Of a stretch of DNA of 64,000 nt, positions 33,210-42,461 are shown piece after piece. Each line of letters opens with the position of its first letter. Positions within the stretch are counted from its first letter, which is position 1. The notes beneath the pieces were generated by a model. That model had not been told where the DNA came from. It saw only the letters and a program-made list of their open reading frames with translations, and did not search any database. Origin of the DNA: Curtobacterium sp. MCBA15_001 (lineage in GTDB: Bacteria > Actinomycetota > Actinomycetes > Actinomycetales > Microbacteriaceae); contig NZ_MJGI01000027.1 of NCBI RefSeq assembly GCF_001864835.1, positions 105,287 through 169,286 on the forward strand, in the 5' to 3' direction. A program made the position numbers and the translations under genes.

Positions 33210-34274
33210 TCAGGGCCGAGCGGTCGACTCTCGCACCACGAGCTCGACAGGGATCACGACCGGGTCTCCCGGGGCGCCGCCGCCGCGCACCTCGTCGAGC
33301 AGCATGCTCGCTGCGATCGACCCCTTGGCCGCGACGTCCTGCCGCACGGTGGTGAGCTTCGGCGTGACGTAGTGCGCCACGTCGATGTCGTCGAACCCGA
33401 CAACCGAGACATCCCCCGGGACCGATCGTCCGCTCTGACGGATACCTTCCATGAACCCCACGGCCAGGATGTCCGCGGTCGCGAACACCGCTGTGACAGC
33501 CGGGTGCGACGTCGCGAGTGAGCGGCCGCCCTCGACCCCGAATTCCCACGTCGGGTCGACGGCGATCCGGTCGGCCGGGCCCCATTCCACGCCGGCGTCG
33601 GCGTGCGCCTGCAGGAACCCCTCGAAGCGCTGCCGGACCAGGCCGACGTCGGAGAACTTCGGGCCCGCGAACGCGATCCGTCGGTGCCCGAGCGACAGCA
33701 GGTGGGCGGCGGCCAGGCGTCCGCCCTCGTGGTCGTCCGAGCGCACCCCGGTGGTCTGTGGGTTCGACGAGTAGCTGTCGAGCGCGAGGATCGGCGTGCC
33801 GTCGGTCGGCCGGAAATCGTCGACCTCCTCGTCGAGGAAACCGAGCACCACGGCGCCGTCGAGGTTCCAGGAGCGGAGGGCGACGTCGACCTCGGCCTTC
33901 TCGCTCACCCCGCGGAACAGCAGGTGGTACCCGCGATCGCGCAGCTGACGCTCAAGGAACCCGAACACTGCGACGTTGTGCGGACTGAGTACGAGGATGT
34001 CGTGCTCGGACGACGGCACGAGCAGACCGATGAGCCGCGAGGACTTGGCGGCGAGGCTCCGTGCGGACGCGTTCGTCACGTATCCGCGGCGGTCAACGAT
34101 TGCTCGAATACGTTCGATGGTGCCGGTGGACACCTTGTCGTGGTTGCCGTTGACGACGTTCGAGACCGTCATGAGGCTGACGCCGGCCTCGGCGGCGATG
34201 TCCTTCAGGGTGACGGGCACGGGCAGTTCGATCCTGTTTCGGGTGGGAGTTGACATCGAAGATCGGAGCACCAT
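33210..34274 (-). CDS. LacI-family transcriptional regulator of the glucan locus
   Basis: Repressor of 354 aa. The LacI HTH plus hinge spans residues about 20-75 (VTLKDIAAEAGVSLMTVSNV, then ASARSLAAKSSRLIG) and a periplasmic-binding-protein-like sugar-sensing domain follows. ATG at 34272-34274 has GGAG eight bases upstream; the internal ATG at 34256 has none. It lies between the glucanase and the divergent GH13/ABC operon, each with an AGCGCT operator. It most likely releases both on binding a gluco-oligosaccharide. Confidence 0.93.
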   Translation of the reverse strand: MVLRSSMSTPTRNRIELPVPVTLKDIAAEAGVSLMTVSNVVNGNHDKVSTGTIERIRAIVDRRGYVTNASARSLAAKSSRLIGLLVPSSEHDILVLSPHNVAVFGFLERQLRDRGYHLLFRGVSEKAEVDVALRSWNLDGAVVLGFLDEEVDDFRPTDGTPILALDSYSSNPQTTGVRSDDHEGGRLAAAHLLSLGHRRIAFAGPKFSDVGLVRQRFEGFLQAHADAGVEWGPADRIAVDPTWEFGVEGGRSLATSHPAVTAVFATADILAVGFMEGIRQSGRSVPGDVSVVGFDDIDVAHYVTPKLTTVRQDVAAKGSIAASMLLDEVRGGGAPGDPVVIPVELVVRESTARP

Positions 34275-34294
34275 ATTGTCACTCCAGCGCCGAG

Positions 34295-34306
34295 TATAGC
34301 GCTAAA
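34295..34306. promoter_or_regulatory. LacI-type operator between lacI and the GH13 operon
   Basis: TATAGCGCTAAA lies 21 bp upstream of the lacI start and 49 bp upstream of the GH13 start, with the same AGCGCTAAA core as the site before the GH87 gene. It likely mediates autoregulation and operon control. Confidence 0.65.
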
Positions 34307-34354
34307 CCAAATCCGGTCGAGGCGTCGTCGCCCGACCGTCGGAAGGACCGGACG

Positions 34355-36070
34355 ATGACGCTCAGCCCGACCCGTGACTCCGAGGTCACGCCCGGTGGAC
34401 CCGCCGCGGCCCGCATTGGCCTGGAGGCACGAGCTGCCTCCTCCACGCCGGTCACGGACCGAGAGTGGTGGCGTACCGCTGCGATCTTCCAGGTCTACGT
34501 CCGCAGCTTCGCCGATGGCAACGGTGACGGCATCGGTGATCTCGCCGGCGTCCGGTCCCGACTTGGGTACCTCGCGAGTCTCGGGATCGACGCGATCTGG
34601 TTTACCCCGTGGTACCGGTCGCCCCTTGCAGATGGAGGGTACGACGTCGAGGACTACCGTGCGATCCACCCCGACTTCGGGACGGTCGCCGAGGCCGAGG
34701 CGCTGATCAGCGAGGCCGCGGCGCTCGGCATCAGGACCATCGTCGACGTCGTGCCGAACCATGTCTCCGACCAGCACGCGTGGTTCCGCGAGGCCCTCGC
34801 CAGCGAACCCGGCAGCGACGCTCGGGCGCGGTTCTGGTTCCGCGACGGCAAGGGGCCGAACGGTGACCTCCCCCCGGGGAACTGGCCGTCGAGCTTCTCG
34901 GGCAGCACGTGGACGCGCACCATGAACCCCGACGGGACTCCGGGGCAGTGGTACCTGCACCTCTTCACACCCGAGCAGCCCGACCTGAACTGGGACCATC
35001 CCGATGTCCGCCGGGAACACGAGGACGTCCTGCGCTTCTGGTTCGACCGCGGCGTCGCCGGTGTCCGGATCGACTCGGCTGCCCTCGTGGCGAAGGACCC
35101 GGAGCTCCCGGAGATCGACGGTGAGTACGCCGCAGGGCAGCACCCGAACCTCGACCGTGACGACCTGCACGAGATCTACCGCGGGTGGCGCACCATCGCC
35201 GAGGACTACAGCGGTGTGCTCGTCGGGGAGATCTGGCTCGCGGACCTCAAGCGGTTCGCACTGTACCTCCGGCCCGACGAGATCCACATGGCGTTCAACT
35301 TCGACTTCATGTCGCGTCCCTGGGGCGCCGATGGGTTCCGCGCCGCGATCACGGAGACGCTCGCCGCGCACGAGCCGGTCGGGGCCCCGGCGACCTGGGT
35401 TCTCTCGAACCATGACGTCACCCGCCCGGTGACCCGGTTCGGGCGGGCGGACAGCGCCTTCGCGTTCGATGCGAAGCGGTTCGGGACACCGAGCGACCTC
35501 GTCGTCGGCGCCCGCCGTGCACGTGCTGCCGCGATGCTCGTCGCCGCACTCCCCGGTGCGCTGTACGTCTACCAGGGGGACGAGCTCGGCCTGCCCGAAG
35601 TCGAGGACATTCCGCTCGACCGCCTCGAGGACCCGATGCACTTCCGGTCCGGCGGTGTCGACCCCGGCCGTGATGGCTGCCGGGTCCCGATTCCGTGGAC
35701 GAACGATGCCGCCAATGCAGGGTTCAGCCCTGACGGAACAGATGCCGCGCCCTGGCTCCCGCAGCCCGCGGACTGGGCGAGGTACTCGGTGACCGCGCAG
35801 CAGGACGACCCGACGTCAACGCTCACGCTGTACCGCCGGATGCTCGAACTCCGCCGGGGCGACGACCTTCAGCATGGCGCGTTCGCTTGGCAGGATGACA
35901 CGTCCGACGTGATCGCGTTCCGCCGGGGCGCACTGCTCCACCTCACGAACTGCGGGACGACCAATGTGCCGCTGCCCGACGACGCCGACGTCGTGCTCGC
36001 TAGCGGCCCCCTCACCGACCACACCCTCCCCGCGGACACGAGCGTCTGGCTCGCCGTCCACTCCGTCTGA
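34355..36070 (+). CDS. GH13 alpha-glucosidase (oligo-alpha-glucosidase type)
   Basis: Cytoplasmic glycoside hydrolase of 571 aa, no signal peptide. Conserved GH13 regions are present: DVVPNH, GVRIDSAA (nucleophile Asp), VGEIW (acid/base Glu) and LSNHDV. The overall layout WWRTAAIFQVYVRSFADGNG is typical of alpha-glucosidases and trehalose/isomaltose-type enzymes. ATG 34355 has GGAAGGA upstream. It is first in an operon with a sugar ABC transporter and next to a secreted alpha-1,3-glucanase, so it probably splits imported gluco-oligosaccharides (nigero- or malto-type). Linkage specificity is inferred. Confidence 0.94.
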   Translation: MTLSPTRDSEVTPGGPAAARIGLEARAASSTPVTDREWWRTAAIFQVYVRSFADGNGDGIGDLAGVRSRLGYLASLGIDAIWFTPWYRSPLADGGYDVEDYRAIHPDFGTVAEAEALISEAAALGIRTIVDVVPNHVSDQHAWFREALASEPGSDARARFWFRDGKGPNGDLPPGNWPSSFSGSTWTRTMNPDGTPGQWYLHLFTPEQPDLNWDHPDVRREHEDVLRFWFDRGVAGVRIDSAALVAKDPELPEIDGEYAAGQHPNLDRDDLHEIYRGWRTIAEDYSGVLVGEIWLADLKRFALYLRPDEIHMAFNFDFMSRPWGADGFRAAITETLAAHEPVGAPATWVLSNHDVTRPVTRFGRADSAFAFDAKRFGTPSDLVVGARRARAAAMLVAALPGALYVYQGDELGLPEVEDIPLDRLEDPMHFRSGGVDPGRDGCRVPIPWTNDAANAGFSPDGTDAAPWLPQPADWARYSVTAQQDDPTSTLTLYRRMLELRRGDDLQHGAFAWQDDTSDVIAFRRGALLHLTNCGTTNVPLPDDADVVLASGPLTDHTLPADTSVWLAVHSV

Positions 36071-36102
36071 ACCCGAACACCCCGACACAAGAGGACCCGA
36101 CG

Positions 36103-37470
36103 ATGAAGTCACGTAGCAGGATCGCGTTCGCCGCGATCGCCACCACCGCAGCCATTGGCCTGCTCGCCGGGTGCAGCACCGGCTCGGACGCCAGCTCCGA
36201 CGGGAAGACGAAGATCGTCGTCGCCGTCGACGCTGGCCTCGAGAAGCCCGCCAAGGTCGCCTTCCAAAATCAGGTGAAGGCGTTCGAGAAGGCGAACCCG
36301 AAGATCACGGTGACGAGCCGTGAGTACACGTGGACTGGTACGACGTTCGCCGCTGAGCTCGCCGGCGGCACTCTGCCGGACGTGTTCACCATCCCGTTCA
36401 CGGACGGTAAGTCGCTCATCCAGCAGAACCAGATCGCGGACATCTCCGGCCTGGTCTCGAAGCTGCCGTACGCGGAGAAGTTCAACCCGAATGTCGTGAA
36501 GAACGGCGAGAACGCGGACGGCGACATCGAAGCCCTCCCGATCGCGGCGTACGGCCAGGCGCTGCACTACAACCGCGACCTGTTCACCCAGGCCGGACTG
36601 GACCCTGACTCCCCGCCGACCACGTGGGCCGAGGTGCGCGCCGACGCGAAGCGGATCGCGGACAAGACCGGCAAAGCCGGCTACGCGACGATGACGCAGG
36701 GCAACACGGGCGGTTGGATCCTCACGTCCCTCGCCTATGCGATGGGCGGCCGTGCGGAAACCGGAACCGGTGCGAAGACGAAGGCGACGGTGGACAGCGC
36801 AGCGTACGAGAAGGCCCTGACGCTGATGAAGGACATGCGGTGGAAGGACGACTCCATGGGCGGCAACTTCCTCTACGACTGGAACGCCATCAACCAGGCC
36901 TTCGCCTCCGGTCAGGTCGGCATGTACGTCTCCGGCGGCGGCAACTATGGCTCGCTCATCTCGCAGAACCAGATCGACCCCAAGTCGTACGGTGAGACGG
37001 TCGTGCCGCTCAGCGGGAAGGACGCCGGAGCCCTCGGCGGCGGGACCCTTGCCGCGGTCAGCGCCAAGTCGACCGCCGAGCAGCAGATGGCAGCGGTCAA
37101 GTGGATCGACTTCTACTACATGCAGAAGCTCTTCACGAAGGCTGACGCCCAGCGCGACGCGAAGACCCTCGCCGCCTCCGATCAGCCGGTCGGCGCCCCG
37201 CAGGTGCCGGTGTTCGACAAGGCGACCTACGACAAGACCCTCGAGTGGACGAAGGAGTGGATCAACGTCCCGCTCGACCAGATGAAGCCGTACACCGAGC
37301 AGCAGTTCGACCAGACGATCGTCCCGGAGCCGGCGAAGAACACGCAGGAGCTCTACGGCCTGCTCGACCCGGTGGTCCAGGCTGTCCTCACGGACAAGTC
37401 CGCGGACCCGGCCAAGCTGCTCTCGGACGCGCAGACGCAGATCCAGGCCAAGCTCGATTCGGCCAAGTGA
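36103..37470 (+). CDS. Carbohydrate ABC transporter substrate-binding lipoprotein
   Basis: Family-1 extracellular solute-binding protein of 455 aa. The signal peptide with lipobox LLAGC (Cys near 24) is followed by a two-lobe fold with the sugar-binding-type segments VFTIPFTDGKSLI, ALHYNRDLFTQAGLDPDSPP and FASGQVGMYVSGGGN. It is 32 bp after the GH13 gene and just before two permeases. There is no ATPase gene in the operon, which is usual for actinobacteria using a shared MsiK/MalK-type ATPase. Probable ligand: gluco-oligosaccharides. Confidence 0.95.
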   Translation: MKSRSRIAFAAIATTAAIGLLAGCSTGSDASSDGKTKIVVAVDAGLEKPAKVAFQNQVKAFEKANPKITVTSREYTWTGTTFAAELAGGTLPDVFTIPFTDGKSLIQQNQIADISGLVSKLPYAEKFNPNVVKNGENADGDIEALPIAAYGQALHYNRDLFTQAGLDPDSPPTTWAEVRADAKRIADKTGKAGYATMTQGNTGGWILTSLAYAMGGRAETGTGAKTKATVDSAAYEKALTLMKDMRWKDDSMGGNFLYDWNAINQAFASGQVGMYVSGGGNYGSLISQNQIDPKSYGETVVPLSGKDAGALGGGTLAAVSAKSTAEQQMAAVKWIDFYYMQKLFTKADAQRDAKTLAASDQPVGAPQVPVFDKATYDKTLEWTKEWINVPLDQMKPYTEQQFDQTIVPEPAKNTQELYGLLDPVVQAVLTDKSADPAKLLSDAQTQIQAKLDSAK

Positions 37471-37471
37471 G

Positions 37472-38440
37472 ATGACGACCAACGCAACCGGGTTGCGGGA
37501 CCCGGGCCGAGCCTCCCGTCCGGACCGTGACGGTCCTCGGGACCGGCGGCGCACTCCTGCGACCTGGTTGCGTCGGGGTGGGCTCTCGACGCTCGTCTTC
37601 GCCCTCCCGCTGATCCTCGTCTTCGGACTGTTCTCATGGTGGCCCATCGTCCGCGCGACGGTGATGTCCTTCCAGCAGACGAACCTGGTGACCGCGCCGA
37701 CGTTCGTCGGTTGGGACAACTTCGTCAACGTTTTGCACGACCCGCTTCTGCCGACGGCCATGGGCAACACCGTGTGGTTCGCGGTGCTGGCCCTGGTGTT
37801 CGGCTACCCGCTGCCGCTCGTGATGGCGGTGCTCATGAGCGAGCTCCGCCGGGCCAAGGGCTTCTTCAGCGCCCTGGTGTACCTGCCGGTGGTCGTGCCG
37901 CCGGTGGTCGCGGTGTTGCTCTGGAAGTTCTTCTATGACGGCTCCGCGACCGGGGTGTTCAACACGATCCTGGGGTTCGTCGGCATCCCGCCGCAGCCGT
38001 GGCTGCAGAACGCCGGGACGGCGATGCCGTCTTTGGTGCTCGAGGCGACGTGGGCAGCGGCTGGCGGCACCGTGATCATCTACTTGGCGGCGCTGCTGTC
38101 GGTACCGCCGGAGCTCTACGACGCCGCCGAGGTGGACGGCGCCCGTGTCTGGCGGAAGATCTGGCACGTCACGCTGCCGCAGTTGCGCGGCGTGTTGTTC
38201 GTGACGCTCATCCTGCAGGTGATCGGGACCGCGCAGGTGTTCCTTGAGCCGTACCTGTTCACTGGAGGCGGGCCGAACAACTCCACCACCACGATCCTGC
38301 TGATGATTTACGACTACGCGTTCGCCAACTCGACCGGCGGCGACTACGGTTCGGCGACGGCGCTCAGCATCATGCTCGCGGTCGTGCTCGCGGCGCTCAG
38401 CATCCTGTACTTCCGACTCACGAAGAAGTGGAGCGTCTGA
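37472..38440 (+). CDS. Sugar ABC transporter permease (MalF/UgpA type)
   Basis: Inner-membrane permease of 322 aa with about six helices and the cytoplasmic EAA loop (YDAAEVDGARVWRKIWHVTLP). A long charged N-terminal tail of about 35 residues precedes the first helix. The ATG follows the binding-protein stop by one base. It forms a heterodimer with the next permease. Confidence 0.95.
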   Translation: MTTNATGLRDPGRASRPDRDGPRDRRRTPATWLRRGGLSTLVFALPLILVFGLFSWWPIVRATVMSFQQTNLVTAPTFVGWDNFVNVLHDPLLPTAMGNTVWFAVLALVFGYPLPLVMAVLMSELRRAKGFFSALVYLPVVVPPVVAVLLWKFFYDGSATGVFNTILGFVGIPPQPWLQNAGTAMPSLVLEATWAAAGGTVIIYLAALLSVPPELYDAAEVDGARVWRKIWHVTLPQLRGVLFVTLILQVIGTAQVFLEPYLFTGGGPNNSTTTILLMIYDYAFANSTGGDYGSATALSIMLAVVLAALSILYFRLTKKWSV

Positions 38441-39438
38441 TGACCTCGACGGTTCCCTCCGCCCCGGTCCTCGGCTCCGACGACCCCGCCGGCGCGAGCG
38501 TCGCACCAGTGCGACGGAGCTCCCGGCGGCCCGTTCGCCTCTCGTCCGGGCAGATGGACAGCACAACGCGCGGGATCGTCGCCCGTGCCGACCGCGGTCG
38601 ACGGTCGGTTCGGGCGTCGCTGTTCTCGCTGAACGGGCTCCTGCTCATCGGCCTGGTCGGTCTCGGACTCGGGCCGATGCTCTGGCTCGCGAAGTCCGCG
38701 ATCACGCCGACCCAGGACACGCTCCGGACGCCGCTCGCGCTGTTCCCGAACGGGGTTGACTGGGCGAACGTCTCCGCGGCGTGGAACGACGTCCACATCA
38801 GCCTGTACTTCGGGAACACGCTCGTTCTGGCGATCGGGGCCTGGGTGATGCAGATCCTGGTCGCCACGACCGGCGGCTACGTGCTCTCGATCCTGCGGCC
38901 GGCGTACTCCCGCGTGCTCGAGGGCATGGTGCTCTCAACCCTGTTCATCCCGTCCGTGGTGCTCCTGGTCCCCCTCTACCTGACGATCCTGCACCCGCCG
39001 GTGATCGGAACGTCGCTGATCAATACGTACTGGGCGGTCTGGCTGCCGGCCGGGGCGAACGCCTTCAACATCTTGCTCGTCAAGCGGTTCTTCGACGCCC
39101 TCCCGCGTGAGGTCTTCGAGGCCGCGTCGACCGACGGCGCCGGACCCTTCCGGATGTTCTGGTCGATGGTGCTCCCGATGTCGAAGCCGATCCTCGGAGT
39201 GGTGTCCGTATTCGCGGTCATCAACTCGTGGAAGGACTTCCTCTGGCCGTTGCTCGTCCTACCGAACCCGGCAATGCAGCCGCTGTCGGTGCGGTTGCCG
39301 AGCATCCAGTCCACGACCGAGCTCGACGTCTTCCTGGCGGCGCTGGCGATCTCAACGCTCATCCCGGTGGTGCTGTTCCTCGGGTTCCAGCGGATGTTCC
39401 TCAACTCGGCAGGGCTCGGCGGGGCGGTCAAGGGCTGA
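38440..39438 (+). CDS. Sugar ABC transporter permease (MalG/UgpE type)
   Basis: Inner-membrane permease of 332 aa with about six helices and the EAA loop FEAASTDGAGPFRMFWSMVLP. The N-terminal tail of about 60 residues is polar. ATG at 38440 overlaps the stop of the partner permease (TGATG), preferred over an upstream start at 38428. Last gene of the GH13-ABC operon. Confidence 0.95.
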   Translation: MTSTVPSAPVLGSDDPAGASVAPVRRSSRRPVRLSSGQMDSTTRGIVARADRGRRSVRASLFSLNGLLLIGLVGLGLGPMLWLAKSAITPTQDTLRTPLALFPNGVDWANVSAAWNDVHISLYFGNTLVLAIGAWVMQILVATTGGYVLSILRPAYSRVLEGMVLSTLFIPSVVLLVPLYLTILHPPVIGTSLINTYWAVWLPAGANAFNILLVKRFFDALPREVFEAASTDGAGPFRMFWSMVLPMSKPILGVVSVFAVINSWKDFLWPLLVLPNPAMQPLSVRLPSIQSTTELDVFLAALAISTLIPVVLFLGFQRMFLNSAGLGGAVKG

Positions 39439-39748
39439 CGCGACCGCCGAGCGTCGGATGCGGCCCGGTGACGGGCTGGAGGCGCGCAGCGGTGGGTTCC
39501 GCGCCTCCACGGTGGAACGAGGCGACCTTGGGGTCGCTGACGCCATCGATTGCTGACATGTGGACCGCCGCCGGTTCCTCACGTGCTGATAGCGGCACAA
39601 GCGGCACTGCAGCCGAGCTCAGGTTTCGACTCTCGAGCGCTGGAAGGTCTCGGGGTGCGGTCAGGAGTGAGCGTCCGCGCGGGGACAAGTCGGGGCGGCC
39701 GGAGCGGAGCAATCCGCTCCGGCGCGCCAGGTCAGTATCTGTTTTGGG
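39439..39748. other. Intergenic region between the ABC operon and convergent dehydrogenase
   Basis: About 310 bp without a credible gene. It contains one strong terminator hairpin at 39698-39723; nothing else is recognised. Confidence 0.55.
39698..39723. terminator. Bidirectional terminator hairpin
   Basis: A perfect 11-bp stem (GCCGGAGCGGA pairing with TCCGCTCCGGC) with a 4-base GCAA loop, between the convergent sugar ABC operon and lactate/malate dehydrogenase gene. It can serve both. Confidence 0.75.
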
Positions 39749-40699
39749 TCAGGAGTGGGCGGTACCGAGAGCGATGTCGCGCGCGTCTCGGAGGACGGCG
39801 GCGCTGTGATGGAGTCCGGCGAGCTCCTCGTCGGTGAACCGGGGCAGGATCGTCCGCACAACGCCTCCGGCGCCGAGGATCGAGGGCAGTGCCAACGTGA
39901 CGTCGTAGTCGGACTGGTAGGAAGCGACGGGGAAGACCGCGTTCTCGTCCGTGACGATCGCTTCGGCGAGGCGCCCAACGACGGCGCCGATGCCGTGTTG
40001 GCTCGCGCCGATGCCCTCGATGATGGTGATGTTGCCGAAACGGACATCGGACTCGATCTGGTTCTGGATCGCTTTCGGCACGCCCCCGAGCCGGCGGAAT
40101 TCGTCCAAGACAGGTGCGCCGCCGACGGTGGCGGTGGACCACAGCACCACGCTTGAGGTGCCGTGCTCTCCCACGACGCTTGCCTGCACGTCCCGGGCAT
40201 GTACCCCGAGGTGCAACGCGATGTGATGACGAAGGCGCAACGAGTCGATGACGGTTCCCGCAGACACGATGTTCGTCGTCGGCGCCAACGCCCGGGCAAG
40301 ATCCGCCAGCGGGTCGGGCGGATCTGTCACGACGAGCAGCGTCGCCTCCGGGGCCGCATGCGTCGCGGCCGGGATCATTTCCCGATACGCCTTCGCGTTC
40401 ACTGGAATCAGATTGAGCCGTCCCTTCGGGTCGTTGCGATCCGTCGCGCCCCCGTTCTTCTCGTTCACTCCTGCGGTCACGATCACCAGAGACGCACCCT
40501 CAAGCTGGTCGTAGCCGCCTGCCCGGACGCTCGACAGAGACGACAACGCTGCAACATAGGTCATGTCCTCCGCCAGACCCGCAGCTTTCTTCTCATCCCG
40601 GTCGACGATCACGACGTCGGGGCTGACCCCGCCTGTTCGGACCAGAGCCGAGATGGTAGCGGCACCGACAGAGCCAGCCCCAATGACACCAATTTTCAT
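39749..40699 (-). CDS. L-lactate/malate dehydrogenase-family 2-hydroxyacid dehydrogenase
   Basis: Rossmann-fold dehydrogenase of 316 aa: GVIGAGSVG at residues 4-12, Asp at the end of the second strand (VDRDEKK, NAD preference), NEKNGG then DPKGRLNL in the substrate loop, and the catalytic His in VVGEHGTS. The usual Asn in the VTNP motif is Asp here (VVTDPPDPL), as in a side branch of the family. Substrate choice (lactate, malate or another 2-keto acid) is therefore uncertain. ATG 40699 has GAGGAG upstream. It stands alone, convergent to the glucan operon. Confidence 0.9.
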   Translation of the reverse strand: MKIGVIGAGSVGAATISALVRTGGVSPDVVIVDRDEKKAAGLAEDMTYVAALSSLSSVRAGGYDQLEGASLVIVTAGVNEKNGGATDRNDPKGRLNLIPVNAKAYREMIPAATHAAPEATLLVVTDPPDPLADLARALAPTTNIVSAGTVIDSLRLRHHIALHLGVHARDVQASVVGEHGTSSVVLWSTATVGGAPVLDEFRRLGGVPKAIQNQIESDVRFGNITIIEGIGASQHGIGAVVGRLAEAIVTDENAVFPVASYQSDYDVTLALPSILGAGGVVRTILPRFTDEELAGLHHSAAVLRDARDIALGTAHS

Positions 40700-41492
40700 C
40701 AAAATCTCCTCAACGCCTCGATGTTTCAAAAGATACGCGAATGCTGTTGCGCTGGTTCCTGCCGTGGTTCGGATGGTCGACCGGGAACGTCGTTGAGGCG
40801 GGGCACTTGCTCGGGGTGCACCGAGAGACGTGACCCCGATAACTTACGCCAGCCGTTACTGAGCTGCACTCTCGCCGCTCCCGGAGTCAGCCGCGAGTGG
40901 CGTGCCACGAACAAGCCGTTTCCGGGTGATGGCAGCTAGGGGAGCGCACATGTCAATTACCCATCCCTACCGGGCGTATTGCTTAGAGAGCGTGCACCCC
41001 GAGCGTGCCTGAGTCAAGCACTTTGCCTGCCAGAACCTCTACGCCGAGCCGGTCGGGTGCAACGAGTATCGGTTCCCGGTCGTCACGATGCTCGAGCCAT
41101 GGCTTTCCAGCCGGCTGAGGTGCACGTGGATCTGTGTAAGCGTTCGTACTGGAACGGGACTGCTGGGCCGCCTTCGAGGACCTCGCCTCTTCCTACGCAG
41201 ACAGCTACCGCATCCGCACGAAGATCGGGTAAGCCTAGTTCGTGCGAATGCTCGCGACGACGTTCACCGAGATCGCGACCGTCGACCCTCCGCCCTGGTG
41301 GAATCGAGTGCTAGCGACACACATGCCCTCCCTGAGCAGGTGAGAGCGCGATGGGGTGCACTGGCGTGGGCGGTCCGTTTCGATAGATCGAAGCAGTCCG
41401 AGCGGTCAGACGGTGGCCGGCAGCGGGACTGCAGCGATTTGCAGAACATCAGCAAATACAATGCGCCGACCGTCGCGGGCAGCTAGCAAGGA
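40700..41492. other. 790-bp stretch with possible decayed coding sequence
   Basis: No intact gene. On the plus strand at about 41000-41290, protein-like segments appear in different frames (for example KHFACQNLYAEPVGCNEYRF in one and DCWAAFEDLASSYADSYRIR in another) broken by stops. This resembles a frameshifted remnant, but I cannot name the family. The remaining sequence shows nothing. Confidence 0.4.
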
Positions 41493-42461
41493 CTACCCGA
41501 TGCTTCCGCCTTCGACGTCGTCGGAGAACGCGGCGGTCCTAGCAGTTCTCGCGACTAGCGCAAGATCGTCCTCAGACAGCCCCACGCTGCTGCGGGCAAC
41601 CTCGTATTCGTGCGACAGGGTCACGTTGCTCGCTCGTGGATCGTCGGTATTGAGCGTGACTGGTACGCCATGCCGCATCAGCTCAACGATCTGGTGCTCC
41701 GGGTAGCTCTTTGCCGCCCGTGTCTGGACGTTCGATGTCAGGGCGACGTCGAGGGTGATGTTGTGATCAACGAGATAGTCAAGGAGGCGAGGGTCTTCGA
41801 CGGAACGGACGCCGTGGCCGATCCGCTCAGCGTGGAGGTGTTCGATGGCGTCGCGGACGCTTTGCGGGCCAGCGGCTTCCCCGGCGTGGATTGTGATGTG
41901 TAGGTCGTTAGCCCGGGCAGCGTCGAAAGCGGGCCCGAAGAGGGCTGCCGGGAAACCCTGCTCATTGCCGGCAAGGTCAACGCCAACCAGGCGATCTTTA
42001 CGTGAGATCAGAGTGTTCATTTGCGCTTCGGCCGTTTCCGGTCCGAGGTCTCGGACGATGATCCCGATGAGACCTACTCCGATGGGGACGGAGCGGCGTG
42101 CGTCCTGCACGCCATCAGCGATTGCATCGAGAACATCTTCAGGTTCCAGACCCGTCTCGTTGTTGATGAACCAAGGGCTGAAGCGCAGTTCGAGGTACGA
42201 CAGGCCATCGTCGTACGCATCCCAGATCGACTCTCGTGCGACGCGGTGCCAGTCGTCGAGGGTGTGTAGAACAGCCGCGGCGCGATCGACCTTCGTCAGG
42301 TAAGGGACGAGCCCCTCAAGCTGCCCGCTGGCGACCAGTAGATCGCGTGGCTGCGGTTCGCGTGCGAAGGCATCCCCGTTGGTTCGAGCGATGTCGAGAA
42401 CGGTACTGGTTCTGATGCACCCTTCAAGGTGGCGGTGCAAATCAATGAGCGGAAGGCTCAT
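41493..42461 (-). CDS. Adenosine deaminase-family amidohydrolase
   Basis: Metal-dependent deaminase of 322 aa: HRHLEG (zinc His pair, residues 9-14), the substrate-binding HAGE near 188, HGVRSVEDP with zinc His, and NTDDP near 275 with the catalytic Asp pair. It converts adenosine or a related aminopurine nucleoside to inosine; some relatives act on other aminated bases. Its ATG overlaps the stop of the upstream oxidoreductase gene (ATGA). The pairing with a sugar-type oxidoreductase hints at nucleoside or unusual ribosyl catabolism. Confidence 0.9.
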   Translation of the reverse strand: MSLPLIDLHRHLEGCIRTSTVLDIARTNGDAFAREPQPRDLLVASGQLEGLVPYLTKVDRAAAVLHTLDDWHRVARESIWDAYDDGLSYLELRFSPWFINNETGLEPEDVLDAIADGVQDARRSVPIGVGLIGIIVRDLGPETAEAQMNTLISRKDRLVGVDLAGNEQGFPAALFGPAFDAARANDLHITIHAGEAAGPQSVRDAIEHLHAERIGHGVRSVEDPRLLDYLVDHNITLDVALTSNVQTRAAKSYPEHQIVELMRHGVPVTLNTDDPRASNVTLSHEYEVARSSVGLSEDDLALVARTARTAAFSDDVEGGSIG

